DNA of 36,359 bases from Cyclobacteriaceae bacterium. GTDB taxonomy: Bacteria > Bacteroidota > Bacteroidia > Cytophagales > Cyclobacteriaceae. The notes beneath the pieces are model-generated. The model was given only the letters and a program-made list of their open reading frames with translations, made no database searches and was not told the DNA's origin. Of this stretch, positions 7,928 to 16,019 are shown in pieces (position 1 is the stretch's first letter; every line of letters begins with the position of its first letter). The position numbers and the translations under genes were made by a program. Where the stretch lies: assembly GCA_009885605.1 (NCBI GenBank), contig VFKK01000140.1, positions 1 through 36,359 on the forward strand, given 5' to 3'.

Positions 7928-8146
7928 CTATTTATATCTATATACTATTCTACCTTTTGATAAATCGTATGGAGACAACTCTAATTTTACTCTGTCCCCA
8001 GGAAGAATCTTTATATAATTCATCCTCATTTTACCGGAAATATGAGCAATAAGCTGATGTCCATTTTCCAATTCCACTTTAAACATCGCATTGGACAATG
8101 CTTCCGTGATGGTCCCGTCCTGTTCTATTGATGTTTGTTTCGCCAT
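7928..8146 (-). CDS. infA: Translation initiation factor IF-1
   Basis: 72-residue OB-fold protein that occupies the A site of the 30S during initiation. It starts MAKQTSIEQDGTITEALSNA and contains FKVELENGHQLIAHISGKMR, followed by the conserved RVKLELSPYDLSKGRIVYRYK. Length and sequence are standard. It begins 1 nt after the map stop codon and precedes rpmJ by 6 nt, so it is surely in the same transcript. Confidence 0.99.
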   Translation of the reverse strand: MAKQTSIEQDGTITEALSNAMFKVELENGHQLIAHISGKMRMNYIKILPGDRVKLELSPYDLSKGRIVYRYK

Positions 8147-8147
8147 A

Positions 8148-8921
8148 TTAGAATTTAAAATTCTCTTCTATGTATTTATGGGTCGTCAAGACCTCTGTTC
8201 TATCTTCAAATATTGCAACCGTATGCTCATAGTGAGCTGAAGCCTTTCTATCAGCAGTGCGGATAGTCCAACCATCTTTCTCCTGAACAATGTTCCTTGT
8301 TCCAAGATTTACCATTGGCTCGATCGCAATCACCATTCCTGCTTTGAGAGGAATTCCACTCCCTTTCTTTCCATAATTTGGAACCTCAGGGGCTTCGTGA
8401 AGATTTTTTCCCAATCCATGTCCGACAAGTTCTCTGACTACTGTATAGCCCTTTGCCTCTACGAACTTTTGAATTGCAAAACCGATATCTCCGACTCTAT
8501 TCCCAAAAACAGCTTGCTCAATACCTAGATAAAGTGAATCTCTGGTGGACTTTAATAAGTCAATGATTGAAGCGGATACTTCACCAATAGGGTACGTATA
8601 AGCGGAATCGCTATGAAAACCTTGGTGAAAGACTCCACAATCTATTGAGATTATATCGCCATCTTTCAATTCATACTGAGAAGGAAAACCGTGAACGACT
8701 ACTTCATTCACTGAAATACAAAGCGAAGCAGGGAAACCATTGTAGCCTTTAAAAGAAGGCACTGCATTATTATCCCTGATAAACTCCTCAGCTATTTTAT
8801 CTAATAAAGAGGTCTTTACCCCTTCTTTAACATGTTTGGCTACTTCCCCATGGGCTTTACCAAGAATGTCAGCACTTTTTTTAATCAACTCAACTTCTTC
8901 CGAAGTCTTATAATGAATCAT
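8148..8921 (-). CDS. map: Methionine aminopeptidase, type I
   Basis: Removes the initiator methionine from new proteins with a small second residue. The 257-residue pita-bread fold protein has all five metal ligands: D94 (SIDCGVF), D105 (HSDSAYTY), H168 (GHGLGKNLHEAP), E201 (IEPMV) and E232 (YEHTVAI), plus H77 in VVVHGFP. There is no N-terminal SH3-binding or Zn-finger extension, so it is type Ia-like. Located 2 nt after secY and 1 nt before infA, linking export, N-terminal processing and initiation in one operon. Confidence 0.99.
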   Translation of the reverse strand: MIHYKTSEEVELIKKSADILGKAHGEVAKHVKEGVKTSLLDKIAEEFIRDNNAVPSFKGYNGFPASLCISVNEVVVHGFPSQYELKDGDIISIDCGVFHQGFHSDSAYTYPIGEVSASIIDLLKSTRDSLYLGIEQAVFGNRVGDIGFAIQKFVEAKGYTVVRELVGHGLGKNLHEAPEVPNYGKKGSGIPLKAGMVIAIEPMVNLGTRNIVQEKDGWTIRTADRKASAHYEHTVAIFEDRTEVLTTHKYIEENFKF

Positions 8922-8923
8922 TT

Positions 8924-10243
8924 CTAGGCAATCTGGTAATTGGAAGGATTGTTCTTCATATTACCGCTTTTCATCATTCCTTCGTAATGTCTCATCAAAA
9001 GGTAACTTTCAATTTGTCTTAAAGTATCCATGATCACACCGATCATAATTAAGAGAGAAGTTCCTCCGTAGAATTGAGCGAACTCAGTTCCTACTCCAGA
9101 AATGATTGCTAAAGCGGGCAAAATGGCCACCGCAGCTAACAGAACGGATCCAGGTAAAGTTATTTTAGAAATAATTCCATCGATAAATTCTGCTGTAGGA
9201 GCTCCAGGTTTGATGCCGGGAACAAAACCACCGTTTCTCTTCATATCTTCTGCAATTTGCTCAGGGTTAACTGTGATAGCAGTGTAGAAGAATGTGAAAA
9301 CGATAATAAGAACAGCAAATAACAAGTTGTATTGCCAAGATGTAAAGTCACTAAATGTGGCTCCTATGTAGTTAGCAATATCGCTTTCAGATGCCCAAAT
9401 TTGAGAAATCAAAGCTGGCAGGAACATTAATGATTGAGCGAAAATGATTGGCATAACTCCAGAGGCATTAACCTTAATAGGAATATACTGTCTCTGTCCG
9501 CCGTACACCTTACCTCCAACTACTTGCTTTGCATATTGAACAGGAATCCTTCTTGTTGCTTCTGTCAAGGCTATAACACCTACCACAACAAAAAACAGAA
9601 CCAAGGCCTCAATGATGAGTAGCAACATTCCGGAAGATCCTTTCTCCAGTCCTTCAGCAATAATTGCACCTGGAAACCTGGAGATAATACCGATCATGAT
9701 CAGCATCGAAATTCCATTTCCAATACCTTTTTCGGTGATTTTCTCTCCAAGCCACATGCAAAACATGGTACCTGCGGAAAGTAAAACCAATGAACTGAAC
9801 ATGAATAGCGATGTACTTACCATTACAGCGCCGGTTGGCAAAATAGTGGCAGTTACATATCCGATACCCTGGGCAATCGTGATAGCTATTGTTAATACCC
9901 GGGTGATCTGGTTGATTCTTTTTCTTCCAGATTCTCCCTCTTTTTGCATCTTCTGAAAATAAGGAACTCCGACAGTCAATAGCTGCAACACGATGGAAGC
10001 AGATATATACGGCATGATACCAAGACCGAAGATGGAAGCATTACTAAATGCACCACCAAGGAAAGTATCAATCAAACCAAAGATTCCCTCCGGAGCTGCA
10101 CCTAACTTAGAAGGATCCACCCCTGGAAGAACGATGAAAGAACCTAGTCTGAAGATGATCAGAAAACCGATCGTGTTCAGGATTCTCACTCGTAGATCTT
10201 CGATAGAGAAAATATTCTTAACTGTCGAGATAAACTTTTTCAT
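8924..10243 (-). CDS. secY: Protein translocase channel subunit SecY
   Basis: Central subunit of the SecYEG channel in the inner membrane. The 439 residues contain ten hydrophobic membrane segments. Landmarks are the plug region near GIFGLIDTFLGGAFSNASIF, the LGIMPYISASIVLQLL stretch of TM2, the cytoplasmic loop RRIPVQYAKQVVGG, and the C5 loop NPEQIAEDMKRNGGFVPGIK that contacts SecA and ribosomes. It lies 4 nt after rplO as in most spc clusters; its partner secE is in the tuf-rpoC region of this window. Confidence 0.99.
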   Translation of the reverse strand: MKKFISTVKNIFSIEDLRVRILNTIGFLIIFRLGSFIVLPGVDPSKLGAAPEGIFGLIDTFLGGAFSNASIFGLGIMPYISASIVLQLLTVGVPYFQKMQKEGESGRKRINQITRVLTIAITIAQGIGYVTATILPTGAVMVSTSLFMFSSLVLLSAGTMFCMWLGEKITEKGIGNGISMLIMIGIISRFPGAIIAEGLEKGSSGMLLLIIEALVLFFVVVGVIALTEATRRIPVQYAKQVVGGKVYGGQRQYIPIKVNASGVMPIIFAQSLMFLPALISQIWASESDIANYIGATFSDFTSWQYNLLFAVLIIVFTFFYTAITVNPEQIAEDMKRNGGFVPGIKPGAPTAEFIDGIISKITLPGSVLLAAVAILPALAIISGVGTEFAQFYGGTSLLIMIGVIMDTLRQIESYLLMRHYEGMMKSGNMKNNPSNYQIA

Positions 10244-10247
10244 TTAC

Positions 10248-10694
10248 TTAAATCTTGTTTACAGATCCCCCAAGAGTTTCGATTGCTGCAACAGCAGTCT
10301 CCGAAAACTTATGAGCAGTCACATTCAATTTGGATTTCAATTCGCCACCACCAAGGATTTTGATTTTATCATTCTTGGAAGCAATTCCATGAGCTACTAA
10401 AGCTTCCATGTCAATTACTTCAAGATTGAATTGATCAGCTAGGCCTTGCAAGGTATCCAAATTTACTGGTTTGAACTCAACTCTATTGAAGCTTTTGAAT
10501 CCAAATTTAGGAACTCGCCTTTGAAGGGGCATCTGACCACCTTCGAAACCAGATTTGGACTTATATCCAGATCTTGATTTTGCTCCTTTGTGACCTCTTG
10601 TAGAAGTACCTCCTCTTCCGGAACCCGTACCTCTACCTATTCTCTTGCGAGATTTAGTAGATCCATCGGCTGGTTTTAATGTATGCAGTTTCAT
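10248..10694 (-). CDS. rplO: Large-subunit ribosomal protein L15
   Basis: A late-assembling 50S protein with a long basic, glycine-rich N-terminal extension that threads into 23S rRNA. 148 residues; begins MKLHTLKPADGSTKSRKRIG, followed by GRGTGSGRGGTSTRGHKGAK, then the globular domain (about 70-148) with FEGGQMPLQRRVPKFGF upstream. Starts 2 nt after rpmD and ends 4 nt before secY. Confidence 0.99.
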   Translation of the reverse strand: MKLHTLKPADGSTKSRKRIGRGTGSGRGGTSTRGHKGAKSRSGYKSKSGFEGGQMPLQRRVPKFGFKSFNRVEFKPVNLDTLQGLADQFNLEVIDMEALVAHGIASKNDKIKILGGGELKSKLNVTAHKFSETAVAAIETLGGSVNKI

Positions 10695-10696
10695 AA

Positions 10697-10876
10697 TTAA
10701 GCTTCTTCAACTTTTACAAGGTGACTAACTTTTTTTACCATTCCAGCAATCTGAGGAGTGTTTTCAACAATCTTGGACTTACTGATTTTACCAAGTCCTA
10801 AAGCAACGATAGTGGCTTTCTGATCTTTTGGTCTGTCAATGGTACTTTTGGTCTGAGTGATTTTTATCTTTCCCAT
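10697..10876 (-). CDS. rpmD: Large-subunit ribosomal protein L30
   Basis: A 59-residue protein recognised by direct translation of the gap between rpsE and rplO. It begins MGKIKITQTKSTIDRPKDQK and continues ATIVALGLGKISKSKIVENT, matching the family pattern of a short ferredoxin-like fold with conserved ALGLxK. Gaps are 5 nt upstream and 2 nt downstream, consistent with the rpsE-rpmD-rplO order of the spc cluster. Confidence 0.96.
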   Translation of the reverse strand: MGKIKITQTKSTIDRPKDQKATIVALGLGKISKSKIVENTPQIAGMVKKVSHLVKVEEA

Positions 10877-10881
10877 GATGA

Positions 10882-11400
10882 TTATCCATTAAAGACTTTG
10901 GCCATTTTCACACCTCTCTGTTGAGAAACTGCAATAGCATCTCTCAATTGAATCAATGCGTCGATGGTAGCTTTTACCACGTTGTGAGGATTTGATGAGC
11001 CTTTAGATTTAGCCAAAACGTCTGTAACGCCAGCACTTTCTAAAACCGCACGCATCGCTCCACCGGCAATTACGCCTGTACCAGCAGCAGCTGGCTTGAT
11101 CAATACAAAACCTCCACCGAATTTACCTAATTGCTCGTGGGGGATTGTTCCTTTCAAAACCGGAACTTTAACCAAATTTTTCTTAGCATCTTCGATGCCT
11201 TTAGTGATCGCATCAGTTACTTCGTTGGCTTTACCCAAACCGTAACCCACAACTCCTTGGCCATCGCCTACCACTACTATAGCTGAAAAAGAGAATCTTC
11301 TACCACCTTTAACCACTTTGGCTACTCGGTTGATCGCTACTACTTTTTCCTTAAGTTCTGTATCTGTAGCCCGAATGGGCTTTCTTTTTACTTGAGACAT
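10882..11400 (-). CDS. rpsE: Small-subunit ribosomal protein S5
   Basis: S5 lies at the mRNA entry channel of the 30S and affects decoding accuracy. 172 residues. The double-stranded RNA-binding-like N-terminal domain contains RVAKVVKGGRRFSFSAIVVV and GDGQGVVGYGLGKANEV; the C-terminal domain includes GTGVIAGGAMRAVLESAGV and KSKGSSNPHNVVKAT. Between rplR (6 nt) and rpmD (5 nt). Confidence 0.99.
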   Translation of the reverse strand: MSQVKRKPIRATDTELKEKVVAINRVAKVVKGGRRFSFSAIVVVGDGQGVVGYGLGKANEVTDAITKGIEDAKKNLVKVPVLKGTIPHEQLGKFGGGFVLIKPAAAGTGVIAGGAMRAVLESAGVTDVLAKSKGSSNPHNVVKATIDALIQLRDAIAVSQQRGVKMAKVFNG

Positions 11401-11406
11401 ATCGGA

Positions 11407-11757
11407 TTAAAATTTAAGGCCACCTTCTCTGGCACCATCTGCCAAAGCTTTCACATTACCATGATACAAGTAGCCATTTCTATCGAATACTACTTCGCTC
11501 ACCCCATTAGCTACTGCTCTTTCAGCAAGCTTTTTACCTACTTCAGCTGAAACAGATAATGTGGTGTTGGCTTTTGCTCCAAGTTCTTTTGAGGATGCTT
11601 GTGCCAATGTGTGACCTTTAAGATCATCAACAAGTTGCGCATATATGCCAGTATTGCTTTTGAAAACTGACAACCGAGGTCTGGAATCAGTACCAGAAAT
11701 CTTTCTTCTGATACCCTGCTTGATTCTAAGTCTTCTGGAATTCTTATTAAATGCCAT
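11407..11757 (-). CDS. rplR: Large-subunit ribosomal protein L18
   Basis: Binds 5S rRNA with L5 and helps attach it to the 50S central protuberance. 116 residues, usual length. Begins MAFNKNSRRLRIKQGIRRKI with the basic tail, then SGTDSRPRLSVFKSNTGIYA, and ends with FDRNGYLYHGNVKALADGAR. Flanked by rplF (6 nt upstream) and rpsE (6 nt downstream). Confidence 0.99.
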   Translation of the reverse strand: MAFNKNSRRLRIKQGIRRKISGTDSRPRLSVFKSNTGIYAQLVDDLKGHTLAQASSKELGAKANTTLSVSAEVGKKLAERAVANGVSEVVFDRNGYLYHGNVKALADGAREGGLKF

Positions 11758-11763
11758 AACCTA

Positions 11764-12321
11764 TTATTTTTTACCGGCAGTTTTACCAGCCTTACGTCTA
11801 ACTTGTTCACCAACGAAGCGCACACCTTTTCCTTTGTAAGGTTCAACCTTACGAAGAGATTTGATTTTTGCTGCTATTTGACCGATCAATTCCTTGTCAA
11901 TTGCTTCCAATGTAATAATCGGGTTTTTACCTTTTGGAGTCTCGGTTTTCAAAGAGACGCTCTGTGGCAATGCAAAGAAAATGTTGTGGGAATATCCAAG
12001 ACTTAGTTCAAGAACTTGTCCTTGATTGGTTGCCTTATAACCTACGCCTACAAGCTCCAAGTCTCTTTTGTAACCTTCAGATACACCTATGATCATATTA
12101 TTGATCAATGATCTGTAAAGCCCGTGCATAGACTTGTGTCTTTTAGAATCAGTTGGTCTTGAAACAACAACTTCCTGACCTTCTACTTTCACCTCAATAT
12201 CGGGATTCACATCCTGAGTGAGAGTACCTTTTGGACCTTTAACAGTGACCAGCCCATGAGCTGACACGTCTACAGTAACACCGCCAGGTATATTTATTGG
12301 TTTTTTACCTATTCTAGACAT
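11764..12321 (-). CDS. rplF: Large-subunit ribosomal protein L6
   Basis: L6 lies at the base of the L7/L12 stalk near the sarcin-ricin loop and supports GTPase factor binding. 185 residues in two homologous domains: MSRIGKKPINIPGGVTVDVS starts the first, and the second ends with the family signature PYKGKGVRFVGEQVRRKAGK. Nine nt after rpsH and 6 nt before rplR. Confidence 0.99.
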   Translation of the reverse strand: MSRIGKKPINIPGGVTVDVSAHGLVTVKGPKGTLTQDVNPDIEVKVEGQEVVVSRPTDSKRHKSMHGLYRSLINNMIIGVSEGYKRDLELVGVGYKATNQGQVLELSLGYSHNIFFALPQSVSLKTETPKGKNPIITLEAIDKELIGQIAAKIKSLRKVEPYKGKGVRFVGEQVRRKAGKTAGKK

Positions 12322-12330
12322 GATAGTAAA

Positions 12331-12726
12331 TTAATATACGTAGCAAAGTACTTCGCCTCCAACACCTTCGGTGCGAGCTTCTTTGTCTGTCATTACACCT
12401 TTTGATGTAGAAACGATTGCAATACCAAGTCCATTAATGACTCTAGGTAAGCTGTCATGCTTTACATACTTTCTCAGACCTGGAGTACTTACTCTTCTCA
12501 GGCTCACGATTGCATTTTGCTTCGTAGTTGGACTATATTTCAAAGCGATTTTGATGGTTCCCTGAGGGCCATTGTCTTCAAACTTGTAATTTTGAATATA
12601 TCCTTTCTCGTGCAATACTTTCGTAATCTCCTTTTTAAGGTTGGACGCAGGTATCTCGACAATTCTATGAGAAGCCTTGATGGCATTTCTCAATCTGGTC
12701 AGATAATCAGCTATTGGATCAGTCAT
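12331..12726 (-). CDS. rpsH: Small-subunit ribosomal protein S8
   Basis: S8 binds the central domain of 16S rRNA early in 30S assembly and in E. coli represses the spc operon by binding rplE mRNA. 131 residues; begins MTDPIADYLTRLRNAIKASH and ends with the conserved STSKGVMTDKEAR and VGGEVLCYVY. It is preceded by an unusually long gap of 82 nt after rpsN, which contains a possible -7 element. Confidence 0.99.
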   Translation of the reverse strand: MTDPIADYLTRLRNAIKASHRIVEIPASNLKKEITKVLHEKGYIQNYKFEDNGPQGTIKIALKYSPTTKQNAIVSLRRVSTPGLRKYVKHDSLPRVINGLGIAIVSTSKGVMTDKEARTEGVGGEVLCYVY

Positions 12727-12763
12727 GGTTCATTTAAGTCTAGCTCCACCCGAATTGGGCGTG

Positions 12764-12771
12764 CAAAGTTA
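12764..12771 (-). promoter_or_regulatory. Possible internal -7 element upstream of rpsH
   Basis: The minus strand reads TAACTTTG, matching TAnnTTTG, in the 82-nt rpsN-rpsH gap, 38 nt before the rpsH start. No TTG is found 19-21 nt further upstream, so it may be fortuitous. Confidence 0.25.
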
Positions 12772-12808
12772 CGAATTGATTTTTAGAATAAAAACTACTG
12801 TCGTGATT

Positions 12809-13078
12809 TTACCAGCTGGACTTAGTGATTCCAGGAATTTTGCCCGCTGAGGCCATTTCCCTGAAAGTAACCCTGTTGATACCGAACTTTCTCATGTAGC
12901 CTTTTGGACGACCTGTTAACTTACATCTGTTGTGAAGTCTAACAGGGGAAGCGTTCTTTGGCAATTTGTCAAGAGCCGCATAGTCACCGGCTGCTTTCAG
13001 CTCAGCTCTTTTCTTGGCATACTTGGCTACCAGACCTTCTCTTTTTCTCTCGCGAGCTTTGATGGATTCTCTTGCCAT
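12809..13078 (-). CDS. rpsN: Small-subunit ribosomal protein S14 (zinc-free form)
   Basis: S14 is a 30S head protein close to the A site. At 89 residues it is shorter than E. coli S14 (101) but longer than the 61-residue zinc-binding form. The C-terminal signature LHNRCKLTGRPKGYMRKFG and NRVTFREMASAGKIPG are present. Only one Cys occurs (in HNRCK), so the CxxC...CxxC zinc ribbon is absent. Two nt after rplE. Confidence 0.99.
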   Translation of the reverse strand: MARESIKARERKREGLVAKYAKKRAELKAAGDYAALDKLPKNASPVRLHNRCKLTGRPKGYMRKFGINRVTFREMASAGKIPGITKSSW

Positions 13079-13080
13079 GA

Positions 13081-13641
13081 TTATTCTGGATTATTTTTAT
13101 TTACGAAAGGCATTCCAAAAGCTTTCAATAATGCCAAACTTTCCTCGTCTGTTTTTGCGGTAGTCACAAAAGTAATATCCATACCAGAGATCCTGTTCAC
13201 CTTTTCGATGCTGATCTCAGGGAAAATAATTTGTTCTGTAACACCTAAGGTATAGTTACCTCTTCCGTCAAACCCTTTGTCAGAAATTCCTTTGAAATCT
13301 CTAACTCGTGGCAGAGCAACGGTCATCAAACGATCTAAAAATTCATACATCTTATCTCCTCTGAGAGTAACTTTTGCCCCGATAGGCATTCCTTCTCTCA
13401 ATTTGAAGTTGGATACTGAAGTCTTAGCTTTTGTAGAAACTGCTCTCTGACCAGTGATCAAAGAAAGCTCTTCAACGCCCTGATCAACCAATTTCTTATC
13501 TGCTACAGCTGCTCCGATACCTTTGTTAAGCACAATCTTGCTCAACTTAGGAACTTGCATCACCGAAGAGTATTGAAATTTTTCTTTCATAGCCGGAACA
13601 ATATCGTTCAGGTATTTTTGCTTGATTCTTGGATTAGCCAT
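13081..13641 (-). CDS. rplE: Large-subunit ribosomal protein L5
   Basis: Binds 5S rRNA in the central protuberance and contacts the P-site tRNA elbow and S13. 186 residues. The motifs VPKLSKIVLNKGIGAA, TGQRAVSTKAKTSVSNFKLR and GRGNYTLGVTEQIIFPEI are characteristic. The start codon overlaps the end of rplX by 8 nt (ATGGCTAA contains both the L5 start and the L24 stop), pointing to coupled translation. Confidence 0.99.
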   Translation of the reverse strand: MANPRIKQKYLNDIVPAMKEKFQYSSVMQVPKLSKIVLNKGIGAAVADKKLVDQGVEELSLITGQRAVSTKAKTSVSNFKLREGMPIGAKVTLRGDKMYEFLDRLMTVALPRVRDFKGISDKGFDGRGNYTLGVTEQIIFPEISIEKVNRISGMDITFVTTAKTDEESLALLKAFGMPFVNKNNPE

Positions 13642-13978
13642 TGATCACCTCCCCAGTTTTCTTAGAGTATCTCACTAGTTTTCCTTTATCGTTAGCCTTA
13701 CGACCAGTTCTGGTAGTTTCACCAGTTTTCGGATCTACTAACATTAAATTACTGATATGGATGCCAGCTTCCTTCTTTTCGATTCCGCCTTGTGGCTTAG
13801 CCGCAGTTGGCTTCACATGTTTTGTAATCATGTTTAGACCTTCTACGATTGCTCTGCTTTTTGCTTTGTCTACAGAAAGAACTTTTCCCGTTTTTCCGTT
13901 ATCATCACCTGCGATCACCTTCACTGTGTCTCCAGTTTTGATGTGCAGTTTTGTCTGCGTGTTCAATTTTCTTTCCAT
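13634..13978 (-). CDS. rplX: Large-subunit ribosomal protein L24
   Basis: An assembly initiator of the 50S that binds 23S rRNA domain I. 114 residues. The KOW motif lies near the N-terminus (IKTGDTVKVIAGDDNGKTGK), followed by NMITKHVKPTAAKPQGGI and a basic C-terminal part ending YSKKTGEVING. Two nt after rplN; its stop overlaps the rplE start. Confidence 0.99.
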   Translation of the reverse strand: MERKLNTQTKLHIKTGDTVKVIAGDDNGKTGKVLSVDKAKSRAIVEGLNMITKHVKPTAAKPQGGIEKKEAGIHISNLMLVDPKTGETTRTGRKANDKGKLVRYSKKTGEVING

Positions 13979-13980
13979 GA

Positions 13981-14349
13981 TTACAATACTTCTGGGGCCA
14001 GGGAAACGATTTTCATAAACTGCTTCTCTCTCAATTCTCTGGCAACTGGGCCGAAAATACGAGTGCCTCTTGGCTCGTCGTTGTTATTCAACAACACAGC
14101 AGCATTATCTTCAAATCGGATATAAGAACCGTCTTTTCTTCTTATTTCTTTTTTGGTGCGTACGATAACCGCTTTGGAAACGGTACCTTTTTTCATATTG
14201 CTGGATGAAAGGGCTGATTTTACAGTAACGACTACTTTGTCACCAATAGAAGCATAGCGCTTCCCAGTTCCACCCAATACACGGATAACCAATACCTCTT
14301 TGGCACCGGAATTGTCCGCCACACTTAGTCTGGATTCTTGTTGTATCAT
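13981..14349 (-). CDS. rplN: Large-subunit ribosomal protein L14
   Basis: L14 is on the 50S subunit interface, next to L19, and contributes to bridge B8. 122 residues, exactly the common length. It begins MIQQESRLSVADNSGAKEVL, includes VVTVKSALSSSNMKKGTV and ends with FGPVARELREKQFMKIVSLA. Two-nt gaps on both sides. Confidence 0.99.
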   Translation of the reverse strand: MIQQESRLSVADNSGAKEVLVIRVLGGTGKRYASIGDKVVVTVKSALSSSNMKKGTVSKAVIVRTKKEIRRKDGSYIRFEDNAAVLLNNNDEPRGTRIFGPVARELREKQFMKIVSLAPEVL

Positions 14350-14351
14350 GA

Positions 14352-14615
14352 TTACTTAGCCCTCTCTATAATTTCAACTACTCTCCAACGTTTGTTCTTA
14401 CTCAGCGGACGAGTTTCACTTATTTTAACGATGTCACCTGGGTTACACTCGTTTTTCTCGTCATGAGCCATAAATTTGGTAGTCTTCGCGACGAACTTAC
14501 CATAGATACCGTGCTTTACACGACGCTCTACAGCCACAGTGATGGATTTATCCATCTTGTTGCTCACCACTTTACCAACTCTTTCTTTTCGAAGATTTCT
14601 CTCTATCGTAGCCAT
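14352..14615 (-). CDS. rpsQ: Small-subunit ribosomal protein S17
   Basis: Early-binding 30S protein with an OB fold. 87 residues. Conserved stretches: LRKERVGKVVSNKMDKSITV, KHGIYGKFVAKTTKFMAHDE and CNPGDIVKISETRPLSKNKR. Two nt before rplN and 19 nt after rpmC. Confidence 0.99.
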   Translation of the reverse strand: MATIERNLRKERVGKVVSNKMDKSITVAVERRVKHGIYGKFVAKTTKFMAHDEKNECNPGDIVKISETRPLSKNKRWRVVEIIERAK

Positions 14616-14634
14616 TTTCTTTTCTGTTAGCTAG

Positions 14635-14817
14635 TTATTTGGCAGTCAGGGCTGTCTTCAATCTTGCGATCAAGCGCTTAGACTCACGGATTCTGTTAGG
14701 ATTCTCTATCGGAGTAATGGAATGAGCAAACCTAAGTTTGGTCAAATTCTCCTTTTCAGCAACGATTCGCTCGGCTGTTTCACTTGCGGAAAGTGATTTT
14801 ATCTCAGTGTTTTTCAT
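14635..14817 (-). CDS. rpmC: Large-subunit ribosomal protein L29
   Basis: Helical protein at the peptide exit tunnel, close to the docking site for SRP and trigger factor. The start chosen is the ATG at 14815-14817 (MKNTEIKSLSASETAERIVA), giving 60 residues as usual. An in-frame ATG 36 nt upstream would overlap rplP and add 12 residues unlike any L29. The family core KENLTKLRFAHSITPIENPN and RIRESKRLIARLKT follow. Seven nt after rplP. Confidence 0.97.
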   Translation of the reverse strand: MKNTEIKSLSASETAERIVAEKENLTKLRFAHSITPIENPNRIRESKRLIARLKTALTAK

Positions 14818-14824
14818 AGTCTTA

Positions 14825-15244
14825 TTATTCTGCGAAATCTCTACGAACAACAAATCTGGTACTTACTGGAAGTTTCTGCTGCGCAAGTCTTAACGCCTCT
14901 TGAGCGGTCTCCAAGCTCACGCCTGTAGCTTCAAAAAGGATCGTTCCTGGCTTAATTACTGCTACCCAATATTCTGGAGCACCTTTACCTTTACCCATAC
15001 GTACTTCTGCAGGTTTCTTGGTGATAGGTTTGTCAGGAAATATCCTGATCCAAACCTGACCTTCTCTTTTCATGGCTCTCGTCATAGCGATACGAGCTGC
15101 CTCGATCTGGCGGGAGGTGATCCATCCTGGCTCCAGGGATTTGATGCCAAAGTTGCCAAAAGAAAGCTCATGCCCTCTGGTAGCTAGACCTTTGACACGG
15201 CCCTTATGCATTTTCCTATATTTAGTTCTTTTCGGCTGTAACAT
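14825..15244 (-). CDS. rplP: Large-subunit ribosomal protein L16
   Basis: Organises the A-site region of the 50S and contacts aminoacyl-tRNA. 139 residues. Begins MLQPKRTKYRKMHKGRVKGL and contains RIFPDKPITKKPAEVRMGKG and PEYWVAVIKPGTILFE. Situated between rpsC (28-nt gap) and rpmC (7-nt gap). Confidence 0.99.
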   Translation of the reverse strand: MLQPKRTKYRKMHKGRVKGLATRGHELSFGNFGIKSLEPGWITSRQIEAARIAMTRAMKREGQVWIRIFPDKPITKKPAEVRMGKGKGAPEYWVAVIKPGTILFEATGVSLETAQEALRLAQQKLPVSTRFVVRRDFAE

Positions 15245-15272
15245 GATTTCTCACTTAGTCGGTGAAAATTAG

Positions 15273-16010
15273 TTATTTCTTATTTCTGCGTCGTGGACCA
15301 CTGTTGTCTCTCTTTGGACCCGGAGCGTTACTACGTACGCCTTTCGGCTCGTTAGCTGCACCTTGGTTAGGAGACAAGTCTCTTTTTCCGTACACTTCAC
15401 CTTTGAAGATCCAAACTTTGATACCGATCAATCCATAAACCGTTAAGGCCTCTGAAAGTGCGTAATCAATGTCTGCTCTTAAAGTATGAAGAGGAATTCT
15501 TCCCTCTTTGTACATTTCTGAACGGGCCATTTCGGCTCCACCCAGACGACCAGAAAGTTTAACTTTAATTCCTTCCGCTCCCACTCTCATGGATGCTGCA
15601 ATTGCTTGCTTCATTGCTCTTCTGAAGGAAATTCTAGCTTGAAGTTGCTGAGCGATAGATTCACCTACCAATTTCGCATCCAGTTCAGGACGCTTGATCT
15701 CAAAGATATTAATCTGAATATCCTTGTTGGTGATCTTCTTAAGTTCTTCTTTCAGCTTATCTACTTCGGCTCCACCTTTACCAATAACTACTCCTGGTCG
15801 GGCTGTATGAATGGTAAGCGTGATTCTCTTGAGCGTTCGCTCAATGATCACCTTAGCAATCCCCCCTTTAGGAATTCTGGCAAGGACGTACTTACGGATT
15901 TGTTGATCTTCGTATAGTTTTTCAGCAAAGTCTTTCCCACCATACCAGTTGGAATCCCAGCCTTTGACTACACCAAGTCTAAATCCTATTGGGTTGATCT
16001 TTTGTCCCAT
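15273..16010 (-). CDS. rpsC: Small-subunit ribosomal protein S3
   Basis: With S4 and S5 it lines the mRNA entry tunnel and takes part in mRNA unwinding. 245 residues. N-terminal MGQKINPIGFRLGVVKGWDS; type II KH domain with PGVVIGKGGAEVDKLKEEL; C-terminal domain with SGRLGGAEMARSEMYKEGRI. The tail after about residue 215 is rich in Arg, Asn, Gly and Pro (APGPKRDNSGPRRRNKK), making it slightly longer than E. coli S3 (233). Nine nt after rplV. Confidence 0.99.
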   Translation of the reverse strand: MGQKINPIGFRLGVVKGWDSNWYGGKDFAEKLYEDQQIRKYVLARIPKGGIAKVIIERTLKRITLTIHTARPGVVIGKGGAEVDKLKEELKKITNKDIQINIFEIKRPELDAKLVGESIAQQLQARISFRRAMKQAIAASMRVGAEGIKVKLSGRLGGAEMARSEMYKEGRIPLHTLRADIDYALSEALTVYGLIGIKVWIFKGEVYGKRDLSPNQGAANEPKGVRSNAPGPKRDNSGPRRRNKK

Positions 16011-16019
16011 AGTCTGTTC

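Noticed and set aside
14818..14853. Longer rpmC start giving 72 residues
   Set aside because: Overlaps rplP and adds residues not found in L29; the internal ATG gives the usual 60-residue protein.
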